Source: Aristolochia californica (lineage: Eukaryota; Streptophyta; Magnoliopsida; Piperales; Aristolochiaceae). From it: 64,000 nt of DNA. The notes under the pieces are model-generated. The model did no database searches, was not told where the DNA came from, and worked only from the letters and a program-made list of their open reading frames with translations. Within the stretch, counting starts at the first letter, position 1. Every line of letters starts with the position of its first letter. The stretch covers positions 31,559,619-31,623,618 of the forward strand of contig JARWKL010000008.1 of assembly GCA_029961685.1 (NCBI GenBank). Reading direction: 5' to 3'. The translations under genes were made by a program, and so were the position numbers. Positions 31,219 through 43,453 of this stretch are shown here, in pieces.

Positions 31219-31220
<2 letters not shown>
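31103..31220 (+). other. Purine-rich repeat after V3 TAV
   Basis: AAAAGAGACTGGATAGAAAA occurs twice (31116 and 31155), then a poly(A) run. V2 has the same kind of repeat at 16500-16560. A purine-rich tract here could prime plus-strand DNA synthesis; inference only. Confidence 0.45.
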
Positions 31221-31254
<34 letters not shown>

Positions 31255-31300
31255 GAAAAAAAGAAAAAATCTTATCCACAACTAGTGGACAGTTGGCCTG
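31221..31300. repeat. CT module, copy 3
   Basis: (CT)n, A-rich stretch, ATCTTATCCACAACTAGTGG, ACAGTTGGCC, leading straight into the LTR-like repeat. Confidence 0.85.
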
Positions 31301-31302
31301 TA

Positions 31303-31756
31303 TGTTGACAAAAGAATGTCACTATCACTCTATTTGGAAAATCCTTTTATATTTCCAACATCACAAGGGATTTGGCCACTAGTCGCCATAATTATGGAAG
31401 ACAGTTGGTGCAAAGCAACTAGCCCTCCAATAGTACCAAAGACAGTTGGATATATAATGATGGCAAGGTCCACTCAAAGAACCTGCCGCCTCAGTAATAG
31501 AGGCATCAACCGCCTCAATTATGGAGGCATCGTGTTACATTTTTATTGGTGGACTTGTAAAAAATTTGAATGCACCTTTGTAAGCTCCATCTATATAAGG
31601 AGCATTGTTTTACTATAGAAGGCATCACCTGGAAAATAATCTTCTCTGTCTCCCAGGTTGCTTAGCAATGTGTTTGTGTTTTACAGTTTAAATTGTAAGT
31701 TTGATTTCCTTCTTTTCTTGTTGTTTTTAAAGTTGAATTTCCTTCGCTTTTCGTGT
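31303..31756 (+). repeat. LTR-like repeat, plus copy
   Basis: Starts TATGTTGACAAAAGAATGTC, contains TATATAAGG at 31592, and is followed at 31768 by TGATATCAGAGTC, a decayed tRNA-Met primer site. An inverted copy is at 32193-32655. TATA, following primer site and two copies suggest an LTR; an intergenic region of another pararetrovirus is the alternative. Confidence 0.55.
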
Positions 31757-32192
31757 ATGATATCAGAGTCATGATTGGCTACATAAGAATGTTTCTATAT
31801 GACTCTATGATGTTCTAGGTTTCTTGTATCATAATTAGTAATTTGTTTATTCAAGCTTGTTGCTTAAACATCGTTTCTTCTGCTCACCATCTTCCTGAGA
31901 AAGTATGGGACGTCACCCAAGTCGAGTTGAGTTAGGCCGTGTTGCTAGAAAGGCGTTGAAAGTTGTGCATACTCTTAAATCATTGATAGACATGTACTGT
32001 ATAATGAATAGTAGAATAGAGGTTTAATTTGCTATGCTTTGATTAACACACTTCCTCTTATTTTATAAATTTCATAAAACATCAATAGTCATATAGAACA
32101 TTCATTTCAATTTAGTTCCAATGGCTTCTAGTAGTAGAAGATCTGTGAAGAATTCACAATTAGTTGAATATCGAATTCAACAAAAAATGAAT
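31757..32192. other. Spacer between inverted LTR-like repeats
   Basis: AT-rich, no convincing ORF or RNA. Begins with the primer-site remnant TGATATCAGAGTC (31768-31780). Confidence 0.5.
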
Positions 32193-32655
32193 ACACAGAA
32201 AGCAAAGGAAATTCAACTTTAAAAACAACAAGAAAAGAAGGAAAACAAACTTACAATTTAAACTGCAAAAAACAAGCACACTGCTAAGCAACCTTGGAGA
32301 CAGAGAAAATTATTTTCCAAATGATACCTTCTACAATAAAACAACGCTCCTTATATAGATGGAGCTTGCAAAGGTGGATACAACTTTTTTACAAGTCCAC
32401 CAATAAAAATGTAACATGATGCCTACATTATTGAGGCGGCCGAAGTATGCCTCCATTATTGAGGTTGTAGGTTCTCTAAGTGGACCTTGCCATTATTATA
32501 TATCTAGCTGTCTTTGGTACTGCCGGAGGGCCAATTGCTTTGAACCAGCTGTCTTCCATTATTATGGCAGCAAGCGGCCAAATCTCATGTGTTGTTGGAA
32601 ATATAAAAAGATTTTCCAAATAGAGTGATAGTGACATTCTTTTGTCAACATACAT
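32193..32655 (-). repeat. LTR-like repeat, minus copy
   Basis: Inverted match to 31303-31756 with about 10% differences. On the minus strand it is preceded by GGGGGTAAGGG (32690), which looks like a polypurine tract, fitting a 3' LTR of a minus-strand element. Confidence 0.55.
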
Positions 32656-33146
32656 GTCAACTGCCTCTCTATAAAAGCCAACACGGGTTCCCTTACCCCC
32701 GCATTTCAAAATGATTAAGATGAAGTTCGGGAGGCAGCGGGTACTATGGATCCACTGACTCCCAATCGGGTTGCCAAACTGGGTCTCGCCGGTGTTGCCG
32801 GTAGGTCGTGATGTGCCTCGAGATGGCCGTCTCCTGTCCCATTGCCGGTGGGGAATCCGCTCCCGGGTCGTCGCTCTGCTGCATCTGGCCCGTCCTCTAG
32901 GCACCTTTGGAAGGCAGGGAGTGTGACAACTACCATGCTTCCCCGGTCCTTCTCATCGCGCCTCTTCATGTTCTGATGCTACTGCACCACCCGTGAAGCA
33001 AGTGCCGCTTGCTGCGGTATGCGGGGTTGCAGCCGCTCGAAAGCAAGGTGCCGCATGCGTTTCCTCCTTAGTCGTGCACACGCATGTTGCTCCAGTTTGC
33101 TGCACCGTGTGCGTCTGTGCCCTTGCCAGCGGCTGCTGCGCCCTTT
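32656..33146. other. GC-rich stretch without recognised gene
   Basis: Markedly GC-richer than its surroundings. Several overlapping frames are open on both strands, which is a composition effect. No integrase motif is visible although integrase would be expected here if G1 were complete. Confidence 0.4.
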
Positions 33147-33671
33147 TCATTTGCACCTGGTTGCCGCACAAGTTGGAAGGGTTGCTGCGTGCGCCAAGAC
33201 TGCACTTGCTGGTGCTAGTTGCACCATGTGCGCCAAGCTTAGGCTAGTCTCTTCCTCGTAAGAGTTAGGTGCGTCCACCATCCTGCTCAGTGCGTCTGTA
33301 GCACCATTGGCCTTCCCTGCTTTATACATCATCTGAAAGTCAAACTCGGCCAAGAAATCTTGCCACCGAGCCTGCTTTGGATTGAGCTTTTTCTGCGTAA
33401 GAAAGTAGCTAGATACGACGTTGTCAGTTTTTACAGTAAATTTGGAGCCTAAAAGATAGTGCCTCCAAAGACGTAAACAATGTACTACAGTCGTCATCTC
33501 TCTCTCTTGTACAATACAGCGTTGCTCAGTTTCATTCAGCTTCCTACTCTCATAAGCGATTGGGTGTCTGTCTTGTTCTAGTACACCTCCAATGGCAAAG
33601 TTCGAGGCATCTGTATTTACCTCAAACGGCTTGCTGAAATCAGCAAGGTGCAGCACTGGTTCAGCCACCAT
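33147..33671 (-). pseudogene. G1 Ty3/gypsy RNase H
   Basis: Minus strand PFEVNTDASNFAIGGVL with the RNase H catalytic Asp, then HPIAYESRKLN and DALSRM, typical of Ty3/gypsy pol after the RT. C-terminal part is Ala-rich and not typical. No integrase follows. Confidence 0.85.
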
Positions 33672-34090
33672 GGTGTCCTTTAGCCGTTGGAATGCTCTTT
33701 GGCATGAGTCCGACCATCGTCACTTTTGGTCTTTCTTGAAAAGGTCAGTCAAGGGGGCTGCTATTATAGCTGAGAAGCCCTTGATAAACCTTCTATAATA
33801 ATTTGCAAGACCAAGGAAACTCCTAAGCTCACGCACCTTGGAAGGGATCGACCAGTCATGCACAACCACCACCTTCTTGTTGTCCATCCATATCCGTCCT
33901 CCCCCTATCCAATGTCCAAGAAAGGATACCTCTTGCAACCCATAGGAGTACTTCTCCTCCTTGACATACAGCTGATTATTTCTCAACGTTTCGAACACCT
34001 TTCGAAGGTGTTTCTTGTGCTCGTCTATACTCTTGTTGTACACCACGATGTCATCCAAATAAACAACGACAAACTTGTCCAAGTATTCGG
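33672..34090 (-). pseudogene. G1 Ty3/gypsy RT, C-terminal part
   Basis: Contains YLDD active site, EVSFLGHWI and [12 protein letters not shown]. It is interrupted at 34090 by tandem repeats; the segment 33811-34090 is duplicated at 35061-35342. Confidence 0.85.
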
Positions 34091-35060
34091 AAAAATGGGA
34101 GAGTGAGTTTTGGATCTGAAAAAAAAATTGAACATCCAAAATGGAAATGCACAAATTCTAAGAGAGATAATTCCAAAAAGTATCTGTGATTTTTATGGAT
34201 AGGCAAAAAGTGGGTTGTTTGGCTCTGGTAAATATCCAACCACTTGAGAATTTGATTTTTTCTACTCCTTGAAATTTTTGGATCATTAGGTCACTTGCAT
34301 CCTCAACATGTTTCTGGCATGCATGTCCACAACATTTAAAGCATGTTAGGATCAGTTAGAAGTCCCTTTCCTATAAAATTCCACCAAGCTTATTATTAGG
34401 GGTTGTACTAGTGGAATTTCCCAAACATGGATAACAAAACATTGGAGTTCATTTTTAGTTCGTTCACTTACATTTATTATAGTTTTCAAAAAAAATTTCA
34501 CACATGAACTCTTAAATTTTCATTTTTTTTTATGCCTCATATCTTTTTTGTTTACGAGAAAAATGGGAGAGTGAGTTTTGGATCTGAAAAAAAATTTGAA
34601 CATCCAAAATGGAAATGCACAAATGCTGAGAGAGACAATCCCAAAATGTATCTGTGATTTTTAAGGATAGGTTAAAAGTGGGTTGTTTGGCTCTGGTAAA
34701 TATCCAACCACTTGAGAATTTGATTTTTTCTACTCCTTGAAATTTTTGGATCATTAGGTCACTTGCATCCTCAACATGTTTCTGGCATGCATGTCCACCA
34801 CATTTAAAGCATGTTTGGATCAGTTAGAAGTCCTTTCCTATAAAATTCCACCAAACTTATTATTAGGGGTTGTACTTGTCGAATTTCCCAAACATGGATA
34901 ACAAAACTTTGGAGTTCATTTTTAGTGCATTCTCTTACATTTATTATAATTTTCAAAATTTTTTTGCATAAAATTTTCATTTTGTTATGCCTCATATCTT
35001 TTTTGTTTACGAGAAAAATAGGAGAGCTAGTTTTGGATCTGAAAAAAAATTTGAACATCC
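34091..35060. repeat. 466-bp tandem repeat inserted in G1 RT
   Basis: Unit 1 34091-34559, unit 2 34560-35015, partial unit 35016-35060, each beginning AAAATGGGAGAGTGAG or close. The units differ by point changes and short indels and hold no conserved ORF. The array sits between duplicated RT segments. Confidence 0.85.
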
Positions 35061-35830
35061 AAGGAAACTCCAAAGCTCACGCACCTTGGAAGGGATCGAC
35101 CAGTCACGCACATCCTTCACCTTCTTGCTGTCCATCCATATCCGTCATCCCCCTATCCAATGTCCAAGAAAGGACACCTCTTGCAACCCATAGGAGCACT
35201 TCTCCTCCTTGACATACAGTTGATTATTTCTCAACGTTTTGAACACCTTTCGAAGGTGTTTCTTGTGCTCGTCCATACTCTTGTTGTACACCACGATGTC
35301 ATCCAAATAAACAATGACAAACTTGTCCAAGTATTCGGAAAATACCTCGCTCATGAGAGTGCAAAATATTGCAGGTGCATTGGTTAGGCCAAAGGGCATA
35401 ACCATGAATTCGTAAGCCCCATATCTGGTTACACAAGTAGTCTTCCCCTCGTCTCCTTCAGCAATCCGGACTTGGTAATAACCACTTCGCAAATCCAATT
35501 TGGAGAAAACTTGCGCCTCTTTCAACTGATCAAAGAGATCTGCAATAAGAGGGATAGGGTACTTATTCTTTATTGTTACCTAGTTGAGCGCCCTACAATC
35601 GATGCACAGTCTCATACTTCCATCCTTCTTAGTCTGAAACAGTATAGGGGCCCCATAAGGTGCTTTGCTTGGCCTTATGAACCCAGCGTCCAGCAGCTCA
35701 TTGAGTTGTCTTCACAGTTAGTCCAACTCTTTGGGTGCCATTCGGTATGGAGCTTGTGCTGGCTTTCTTGCTCCGGGCTCAAGCTCTATGCGATGGTCCA
35801 CCCCTCTCCTTGGTGGTAACCGCGCTGGAA
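35061..35830 (-). pseudogene. G1 Ty3/gypsy RT, N-terminal and palm part
   Basis: Minus strand order: [61 protein letters not shown]. Stop codon and frameshifts near 35580. Same subfamily as G2 (61801-62100). Confidence 0.85.
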
Positions 35831-36485
35831 GTTGTTCAGGCATGACATCTCTATATTCGTGCAGTATGGCTTGTATCTCTTTAGGGGAAGGCATGACCTC
35901 TACCTGCTCTATAGCACAAATAAAAGTAATGTAAGTAGAGCAGCCCTACTTAAGACCTTTCTTAAGCTGGAGGGCTGATAGCATTAAGTCCTTTTTTTTT
36001 ACATCTTTGTTGTCAAGTTCAGAAATAGTACAAGGACTTTACTCGTCCATAATCCCCACTACCCCAACATGCGGCATTGCAAATGCCTTACAAACCGTGA
36101 AAAACTCCATTCCCAAAATCACATTGAAATCATCCATGACAATAATAGTAAAATTCAGAAATCCAACCCACTTGCCTATCTCCACCGGGACGTTCTTGGC
36201 AAAGCCTTGGACTTCACGAGCAGCAGAATTTACAACTTTCATTTTGCTCCCATCTTTCTCTCCTCGTATATTTAGGCGCCTAGCCTCCTCCTCCGAAAGG
36301 AAGTAGTGGGTGGCGCCAGTGTCCACCACTGCTCTAACAGTACGTCCAGCAAGTGTTAGAGAGATAAAAAGAAGTTCTCTTAAGGGTCTTACCGAAAGTG
36401 GAGCAACCTTCTCCTCCTTTGAACGGACAATAGCATGGAGAAGTGTTAAAGAGCCCAACCTAGGCTTAATCCCTCCATTGTTCAA
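35831..36485 (-). pseudogene. G1 gypsy retropepsin region
   Basis: Minus strand AVVDTGATHYFLS with catalytic D-T-G at 36315-36323 and ILGMEFF downstream, as in gypsy proteases. 148 codons open at 36039-36485, then frameshifts toward the RT. Confidence 0.85.
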
Positions 36486-36765
36486 CTTAGTTTGAGCAGC
36501 ATTGAGGAACCTATTTCTAAGACAATCCCTCGCATATGAAACAATGGACCTTCTTTTTCTGTTTGTCCCCTCGTTTTTTCTCTTCCGGCCTAGCCTTGGC
36601 GTCCTTTGCCCATGACTTCTTCTCCCCTTTCTCCTTCTTAAAATTCATTTTACCATTGTTATTTTCCTTAGACACTTTGTTAGCCGAATAATTCTTTCTC
36701 TCATATTCGGTTAACTTTTCAGCAGTAGATAAAGTTGAAGCTAATATCTTTACTTTCCGTGGGCT
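36486..36765 (-). pseudogene. G1 gag nucleocapsid remnant
   Basis: Minus strand Lys/Glu-rich segment (NLTEYERKNYSANK, KKSWAKDAKARPEEK), then HCFICEG, a knuckle start that is broken by a stop. Ends abruptly against the Sec23-like exon. Confidence 0.7.
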
Positions 36766-36774
36766 GAGTAAGAA

Positions 36775-36999
36775 TTAAGAAGAAGTCCAAGCCCATTGTT
36801 CAAGCTCGCAGTAGGAATTGAAATAAGCCCAACAATTATCGCAGCGAGGAACAAGGTTACCATTGGACCCAAAAACAGGGGGGTTACCAAGCTCGTCAAC
36901 TGGAGAATATGGGGTAACGGTGACTCCCCAAGGAAGGTCGGAGGCTTCCAGTGCATTGGGATCGGTCGGGAAATGAGATACTGTCGGCCTAACTGCCAT
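36775..36999 (-). pseudogene. First exon of a Sec23/Sec24-family gene, truncated
   Basis: Minus-strand ATG at 36999 starts MAVRPTVSHFPTDPNALEAS and continues with LPWGVTVTPYSP, CDNCWAYFNSYCELEQWAW. This matches the N terminus and the first half of the zinc finger of plant Sec23-like COPII proteins. Coding stops near where the next Cys pair should come, at the boundary with G1. No further exon is seen, so it is a fragment; 5' UTR-like sequence extends to about 37130. Confidence 0.7.
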
Positions 37000-37130
37000 C
37001 GACTAGAAGACAACAGCAGAATTGCAAAGTCGCGAGGTCGATAAAAACCCAAATAATGAGGAAGTAAAAAAAACACAAACTTCTTTCCCTGCTTGGCTCG
37101 ATTCGTCTAAACCAGCGATCTAGTAAACGC

Positions 37131-38499
37131 CGTTTGAGCTGGTCCGGCCAAAGAAAAAGTGGGTTAATTCAGAGGGGAAAGCATGGGTCTGGTTTTGAGA
37201 ACCCGAACCCCAACTCGGAAACCCGAACGGTTTAGAAATCAAACATTATCCATTGTCTCATTCCCAAGTCAACCTAGTAATTCTCCAATTAAAATATTTT
37301 TTAAATATAAAAATAATTAAAGAATACAATGCATAAATTATTATACAATGTCAAAATATAAATAATAAAAAATAAAAAATAGATAAGTTTTATTTATATG
37401 TTATTTTAATTTTTTAAAAATATCAATAAGGTATTTCCATCAAGTTTAGGCCCCATTTGGGAAAACCCAAGCCTATCTCCAACTTAGGGCTCTTTCCCTC
37501 CATCCCTTCTCCTCCCAACGGAGTGAATTTAAGTTTTTTTTTTTCGCCCACTCCTAACTTTGATTATGTGTTGGACCTCGAGTCCAGAACTTGACCTGAA
37601 CTTAGGGTTATTTCCTTCTATCCCTTCTCCACCCAACAGAGTGAATTTAAGTTTTTTTTTTTTTTTCTCACACTCCTTGTTTTGATTATGTGTTTGACCT
37701 GAGTCTTTGATGAGGACAATGCAACCTCAGGTTTGTGGAGGTCATGAGAAACATGATTGAAAAATAACAAGGTATACCCTAGCTAGCACATATTTTACTT
37801 ATGTTATGGAGATTACATGTAACGAGTCATAAAAAATTTAAGGGTGTGTATATGCCGATAGAACATTATAAGAAAAATATATAGAGGAATTGTTTTTTGA
37901 ATTTTTTTCTAATATTTGCACTATTTAATGAATAGAAAAAGTTTTCTTTTTTATCTTCTTGTCTTTAAAAAAAAAGTATGTTTCTTATTGCTTAATCTGA
38001 TATCATGGGAAAAGTAAGCCAAGAAGATTTATGTTGATTGCTCATTTTCTATATTTAATTTCTTATTTTGTTCCAATTGTAAACACTATAGCTACTTAAT
38101 TATTATTTTATTTTATTTTCAATGGCGTCACAAATGCAAGAAAATTTTCTTAGAGAATCTGTCAATAAAAACATCATCCAATGAGAAAATTAGTAAAAGA
38201 AAAAATAATTTTCTCACATTTTTATTTTCCTAAGTCGACACAAATGATCCTTAAGCGTTGATGTTAATGTCTTATGCAACTATCAAAATTAACTAAATCA
38301 TCTCTTACAACAGCTGAATTGCCATCAATTGTGCATTAAATTGGAAATTGAAGTGAAGAAAAGTATTGATGTTGTTAGATACATACCCTTTATTACACAC
38401 TCTAGTGGTCTATGGTATGAGTTGGAGTGAGAAAATAGAAGATCGTAAAAGTCAAATTTTATATAAAAGTTATAAAACCTAGTTCATATGGATTAAACC
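37131..38499. other. AT-rich intergenic DNA with a 120-bp-spaced direct repeat
   Basis: No gene seen. A block of about 95 nt (CCATCCCTTCTCCTCCCAAC...) at 37488-37583 is repeated at 37610-37705, both with a poly(T) run. Confidence 0.6.
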
Positions 38500-38802
38500 A
38501 TGGAATTTAACAATAATTCAAGTCCTTCCAAGAAAAAAAATGTATTATTGATCCATTCAGTGTTTTTCATGGGTTACCCTAGATTTGAGAAAGGGTATAT
38601 AGATGTTATGACCCTCAAAGTAGAACTTGGTATGTTTCGACATATGTTTCCTTCTTTTAAGATAATCCTTAACTATCGGCCCAACATGTTCAAAGATCAT
38701 TCTCATGGAGAAGTACTTATTGTCCTACCAATGAATGCATTGGAAGATACAAATAATGGCAGAGTTGATAATTGTGATGCTCCTCTTCAAGGCTCCCTGT
38801 AG
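38500..38802 (+). CDS. Unrecognised 100-codon ORF
   Basis: ATG ORF with mixed composition and no motif I recognise. No intron signals or neighbours support it. May be chance or a gene scrap. Confidence 0.2.
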   Translation: MEFNNNSSPSKKKNVLLIHSVFFMGYPRFEKGYIDVMTLKVELGMFRHMFPSFKIILNYRPNMFKDHSHGEVLIVLPMNALEDTNNGRVDNCDAPLQGSL

Positions 38803-38879
38803 TCATTTATTCCGAAGGAGAGTCCTCTTCCTTATTTCCTAATTTGCATTTGCTTCTTGTTATTAGGAAGGGAGTTAGA

Positions 38880-39180
38880 CAATGAACGAACGAGTTGCTT
38901 CTAAAAAGGGAAAAAATACTTTTCGGTTTCAGTATTCTCGATTCTAATTAGTTCTCTGTCGCTCACTATAAGGGACACAGAAGAGGGACCTATTTCTTTC
39001 TTCACTCGAAAGTGATTACAGGGGTGGACGACTCGTTCGTCGCCCCTTCTGACCACCGCCTCTGGAAAGAGCAGAAACTAAAAGACGAGGAAGCAGAATA
39101 CCAATGCGATATCAAAGGCTGCTCCATGGGTTTTGACACAAAGCATGATTTGGTACTGCAAGAACATTTATCTATCTATA
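38880..39180 (+). pseudogene. REF6/ELF6-like zinc-finger fragment, copy 1
   Basis: Encodes DHRLWKEQKLKDEEAEYQCD and IKGCSMGFDTKHDLVL, matching the linker and first C2H2 finger of plant JmjC histone demethylases of the REF6/ELF6 type. The Cys pair is present but the finger is cut before the His pair. A near-identical segment lies at 47925-48214. Confidence 0.6.
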
Positions 39181-39224
39181 TATCTATCTATCAAGCCATA
39201 ATTGATGCTTTGTTTTACCCTTAA

Positions 39225-40470
39225 TAGAGAAGAACTGATCATCATTAAGCACATATCCAAAGAGGGTTTTTTTCTTTTAAAATAGAAGAAAATAAATATT
39301 TATTTGATAAATACCAATATAATATTAAAAAAATCATATATATGGTTGTCTTTGTAGAAAACTGACTTTTAACATGGACTCATACATCTTATGTAGGTGT
39401 GAACCTAGCATCCTATTTAAAGATCATTTCTTAAATGAAATCCTCAAGGTATACACATCCAAGGTGGTCTTCTTCAAAACCAACATTATTTCTAACAAGT
39501 GACTGACAATCGACAGCTTGCACTCACCAATGGAGGGCTCATACCATGAAGAGGCTCGCTCATGTTAGAGCAAATTGACAGCCTCATCATTGCCACATTA
39601 TTCAATCCTCTACATAGGACAAACTCCTACATAACTCAGCCGCATGATGTCTTTGCAAGTGCAAGCATGTGGTAGCATTGACCAACCAACTCTAGGCCAC
39701 CTCTTGGGTGGTACATCCAAAACTGTCACCCTCAAAATAGCAAATAATCGAGCCACACAGGTTCTCGACATTGCATCTACAAGGTCAAGTAATATAAGAA
39801 GAAAAGTTCAAATATAAACGTACAAAAAATCAATATGCTTGGACAAGATGCAGAACACCAATCAGTAAAATGCAGCTCAACTAATTTGTGGCAGAAAACA
39901 CAAAAACCAAGGCACAACAAGAATTTTTTTTCAATGACAACAAGAAAAAAGAAAGAATTTATTAAGAAATACATGGAACAGCCAGACTATTTGATAGGAG
40001 AAAAATGAAAGCAAATGTAGAAAAGGATTATCAAGAATGGATATGATAATATTATGCTTCATTAACAAATTCTTGATATAGAATCTTATATGATATAGAT
40101 CGCGATATAAGATATCACCAAGCACTACGTCAGTACAACAACTCCAAATGATTGGCAACCACAACGGAAGTTCTGAAATTTAAATTTTTTCATCCAATAG
40201 CATCACCACCGAAGTTCTTGATAAGTTACTTTAAATAGACCATGTCAAACATTTGGTATTCCAAACTACAAAAGAGAGCAGCCTACTTCCAACTACATGA
40301 TTCTTTAAATTTTTGGTAATAGAAAAATCAGTTGAAATTGCACCTATCATGATGGAGATGTCCACTGGTAAGCATGATTATGTTTGGCCTATGTGACAAT
40401 CAGTATAATCACAGTACCAAGTTGAAGTAAGATTATACATGAAATTGGATGAAATCATGGATAACCAATG
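39225..40470. other. No gene recognised
   Basis: AT-rich sequence with short spurious frames. No XPB exon, tRNA or transposon protein is visible here. Confidence 0.5.
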
Positions 40471-41371
40471 TGTGTAATTAGGGGTGGCATCGATCCGATC
40501 CGATCCCGAACCTGCCTATGTTCCAGTCGAGCTTGATTTAAATATTTTGAGTTGAGCTTCGAGCCGAGCCTCGTCTCGAGCCTAAAATTGTTATCAAGCT
40601 CGAGCCCAAAAATTTTAACCAAGCTCGAGCCGAGCTTCGAGCCTCAACATACATTTAAAAATTTTCAAAAAATATATATCAAATAAATTATATATAAAAT
40701 TATACATACATTTTACATAAAATTGGACATGACCTCTACAAAAAATTAGGCATAACCTATATATATAATACATGTATAAGATTGAGGCATAAGCTCTTCT
40801 TAAAATTGAGAATAATTTATGTATATAATACCTGTATAAAATTCGGCATGGCCTCTACTTTAAATTGGGCATAATCAATATACATAATACCTATATAAAC
40901 ACTTCATAAATACTCCATAAACACTCCATAAATACTCCATAAACACTCCATAAAATTATCTATACATTCCATAAACACTCCATAAAATAGTCTAAACACT
41001 TTATACACTGCATAATATTATAAATAAACTTCATACAATAATCAAACGCAACAAAATTAAATGAAATATCACTATCAATTTACAATCACCCAAATAAAAA
41101 CTATAAATCCATTATAAAATTACAAACTATAATTGTTTCTCTTAATGATAGAAAATAATATACGTCCTTGCATGAGCAAAATCTCCACCTACGACAAAAA
41201 AAAAAAAAAAAAATTAGTTATTGTCAGATAAAAAAATACTCTTCCATTACTAGTTACTTAATGTTGTTAAAAATATTAAAATTACCATGATGGGAGAAAC
41301 ATGAAAAATCATGTAGTTGGTAGCATTATCTCTACACTCTTCTTCTCAGGCTGTAATCATAAAACAAAATT

Positions 41372-43453
41372 TTAATAAATAAAACTAAAAAATATCATAA
41401 TAAAGAATTGATCAAAGAAATTCACCTTTTGATTTTTCTTTACACCGTGAAGAACCCAAATCCAATCACTGCCACAAATCAAAGCTTGAACTATACTTGG
41501 TGCCAAGGAAGAACGATATGAGTCTATTACTCTACCACCAACACTAAATGTAGACTCTGAAGCTACTGTGGATATGGGAATTACAAGGATGTCTGCTGCC
41601 ATCTTAGATAATACTCGAAATTTCATATGATTCACTTTCCACCATTCTAAAACATCAAAATCATATTGTGAAGTTTCCTCACAACTATATACACCCTCTT
41701 CAAGATAAATTTCCAATTCTGACCTTGGTGAATTAACTACATCCTTTTGTTTCATATAACTCATCAACTTTGACCAACCTGAACTTGATGAAGGCCTACG
41801 ACTTCTGGAAACACCCATAGAGCTACTAGTACTTGAAAATATCTCTTCATTTCTAATATCCACATTATATAAGGATACATATTCATCGTAGACCTCATAT
41901 AAGGTGCGTCGAACTAAATTTATATTCATTGTAGTTTCCTCCATAGAATATATCACTGGAAAACACATTTCGATCAACTTTAATTTGACCCTTGGATCCA
42001 AAACTGAAGCAACAACCATCAATAAATTGCATTCACCCCAATACTTCTCAAATTTCTCTTTCATTCTACTAACCATTGTCCTAATGAAAACATTTTCATT
42101 TGTAGAATGAAAATCTAGAACTTCTTTTACCCTATATATACCTCACTAAGGTACAAATTAGAAGTAGGGTAGTCACTCCCAGAAATTATATTAGTAACTG
42201 CTTAAAAAACTTCTAAAATCTCACACACCATGTCAACCTTTTCCCATTCATCAAAACTTGGCAAACAATCATATGTTGGTTCTCTAACTTTAAATCTAGA
42301 GAATGCATTGAATTTTAATGCAAAAGACAACATGTCATAAGTGGAGTTCCAGCGAGTTGGACAATCAATAACCAACCTCTTTTCACCAAGTTCTAATTGT
42401 TGTACAATTTCAGAAAAAGTGCGAAGTCTAGTTCCAACGAGTTGCACATTATCAATGATATCTTTAATCTGAACAAGACCATCTTGGACTAATAAATTCA
42501 AAATATGAGCCCAACAACGCACATGAAACAACTTTCCACCACACACCAAATTTTTTTTCCTTGAAAAATCTTGTTTCAAAACTTTGATACAAACATCATT
42601 TATATGCAGCATTATCAACTGAAATACTAAAAACTTTATTTTCAATCTCCCACTCTTTCAAACACTTGTAAATAGTATCTGCTATATCAACGCCACGACG
42701 AGGAGGAGGAACATGCACAAAACTCAAGACTCGTTTTTGTAGCTTCCAATTACTGTCAATAAAATGCCCAGTAATAACCATGTATTCAATTTTTTGATTT
42801 TGAGACTTCCAAAGATCCGTGGTAAGACTAATCTTGTTAATCTCTTTTAACAAAATTTTCAAATTCTTTTTCTCTGCCTCATACACCTCCATACACTCCT
42901 TAATAGTCTTCCGGGATATTTTCTCATAATTCATATTTGCCATCTTCATTACAAAATTAAATCCCTCCTCTTCTACTATCATGAATGGATGCTCATGCAT
43001 AAGAATCCAATGAGCAATGAGTACTCTCATTTTAGCTTGATCATAATTTCCTCCAAAATCCATAAAAGGAAGTCCAGATGGACTCTGATCAACATTAGAC
43101 CCCGCTCCCACTGGTTGAAATTTTAAGGTTTTTTGTTTTCTCATTGCCACTTTTCTACTAGTGCAACGTTTCAAATGCCGAATCATATGTGTGGTCACTC
43201 CACTACTAATAACACTCAAATTGATTTTACAATGAACACATTGAGCCTTTTTTGTACCATTAAGTGATACTTCTTTGAATTCCAACCACACATGAGACTT
43301 TTTTTGTCTTTTTGAAGTATGAGTAGAATCACCTTCATCCTCATTTATGGTAATTTCATCTGGGCCCACTTCTATGACAAAGGGTAGTGACTCTGGTGGA
43401 GTTGAGTCACTATTTATAGTCACACTAAAACTAGTGTTAATTATTGATGTCAA
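41372..43453 (-). pseudogene. hAT transposase, frameshifted
   Basis: N-terminal piece (42596-43453) has a BED zinc finger (AQCVHCKINLS, HMIRHLKRC). The middle (42202-42645) carries the RNase H-like core (VRCWAHILNLLVQDG, CPTRWNSTYDML). The C-terminal piece (41372-42076) ends with the hAT dimerisation domain (ILVIPISTVASESTFSVGG, ALICGSDWI). Frame breaks lie near 42620 and 42080-42200. It resembles RICESLEEPER-type ZBED proteins. Not functional as read unless rare introns repair it. Confidence 0.9.

Noticed and set aside
23047..31220. V3 as a potentially active provirus
   Set aside because: Multiple stops and frameshifts in MP, CP, RT and TAV, an altered RT box and a mismatched primer site show it is defective.
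31592..31800. Badnavirus intergenic region
   Set aside because: TATA and primer-site remnant fit, but the spacing of about 170 nt suits an LTR better and no badnaviral ORF follows.
32690..32700. Certain polypurine tract of G1
   Set aside because: Position fits a 3' LTR, but integrase is missing and the link to G1 pol is unproven, so it is mentioned only as a possibility.
33000..33260. Overlapping Cys/Ala-rich ORFs on both strands
   Set aside because: Open frames result from local GC-rich composition; no domain or codon signature.
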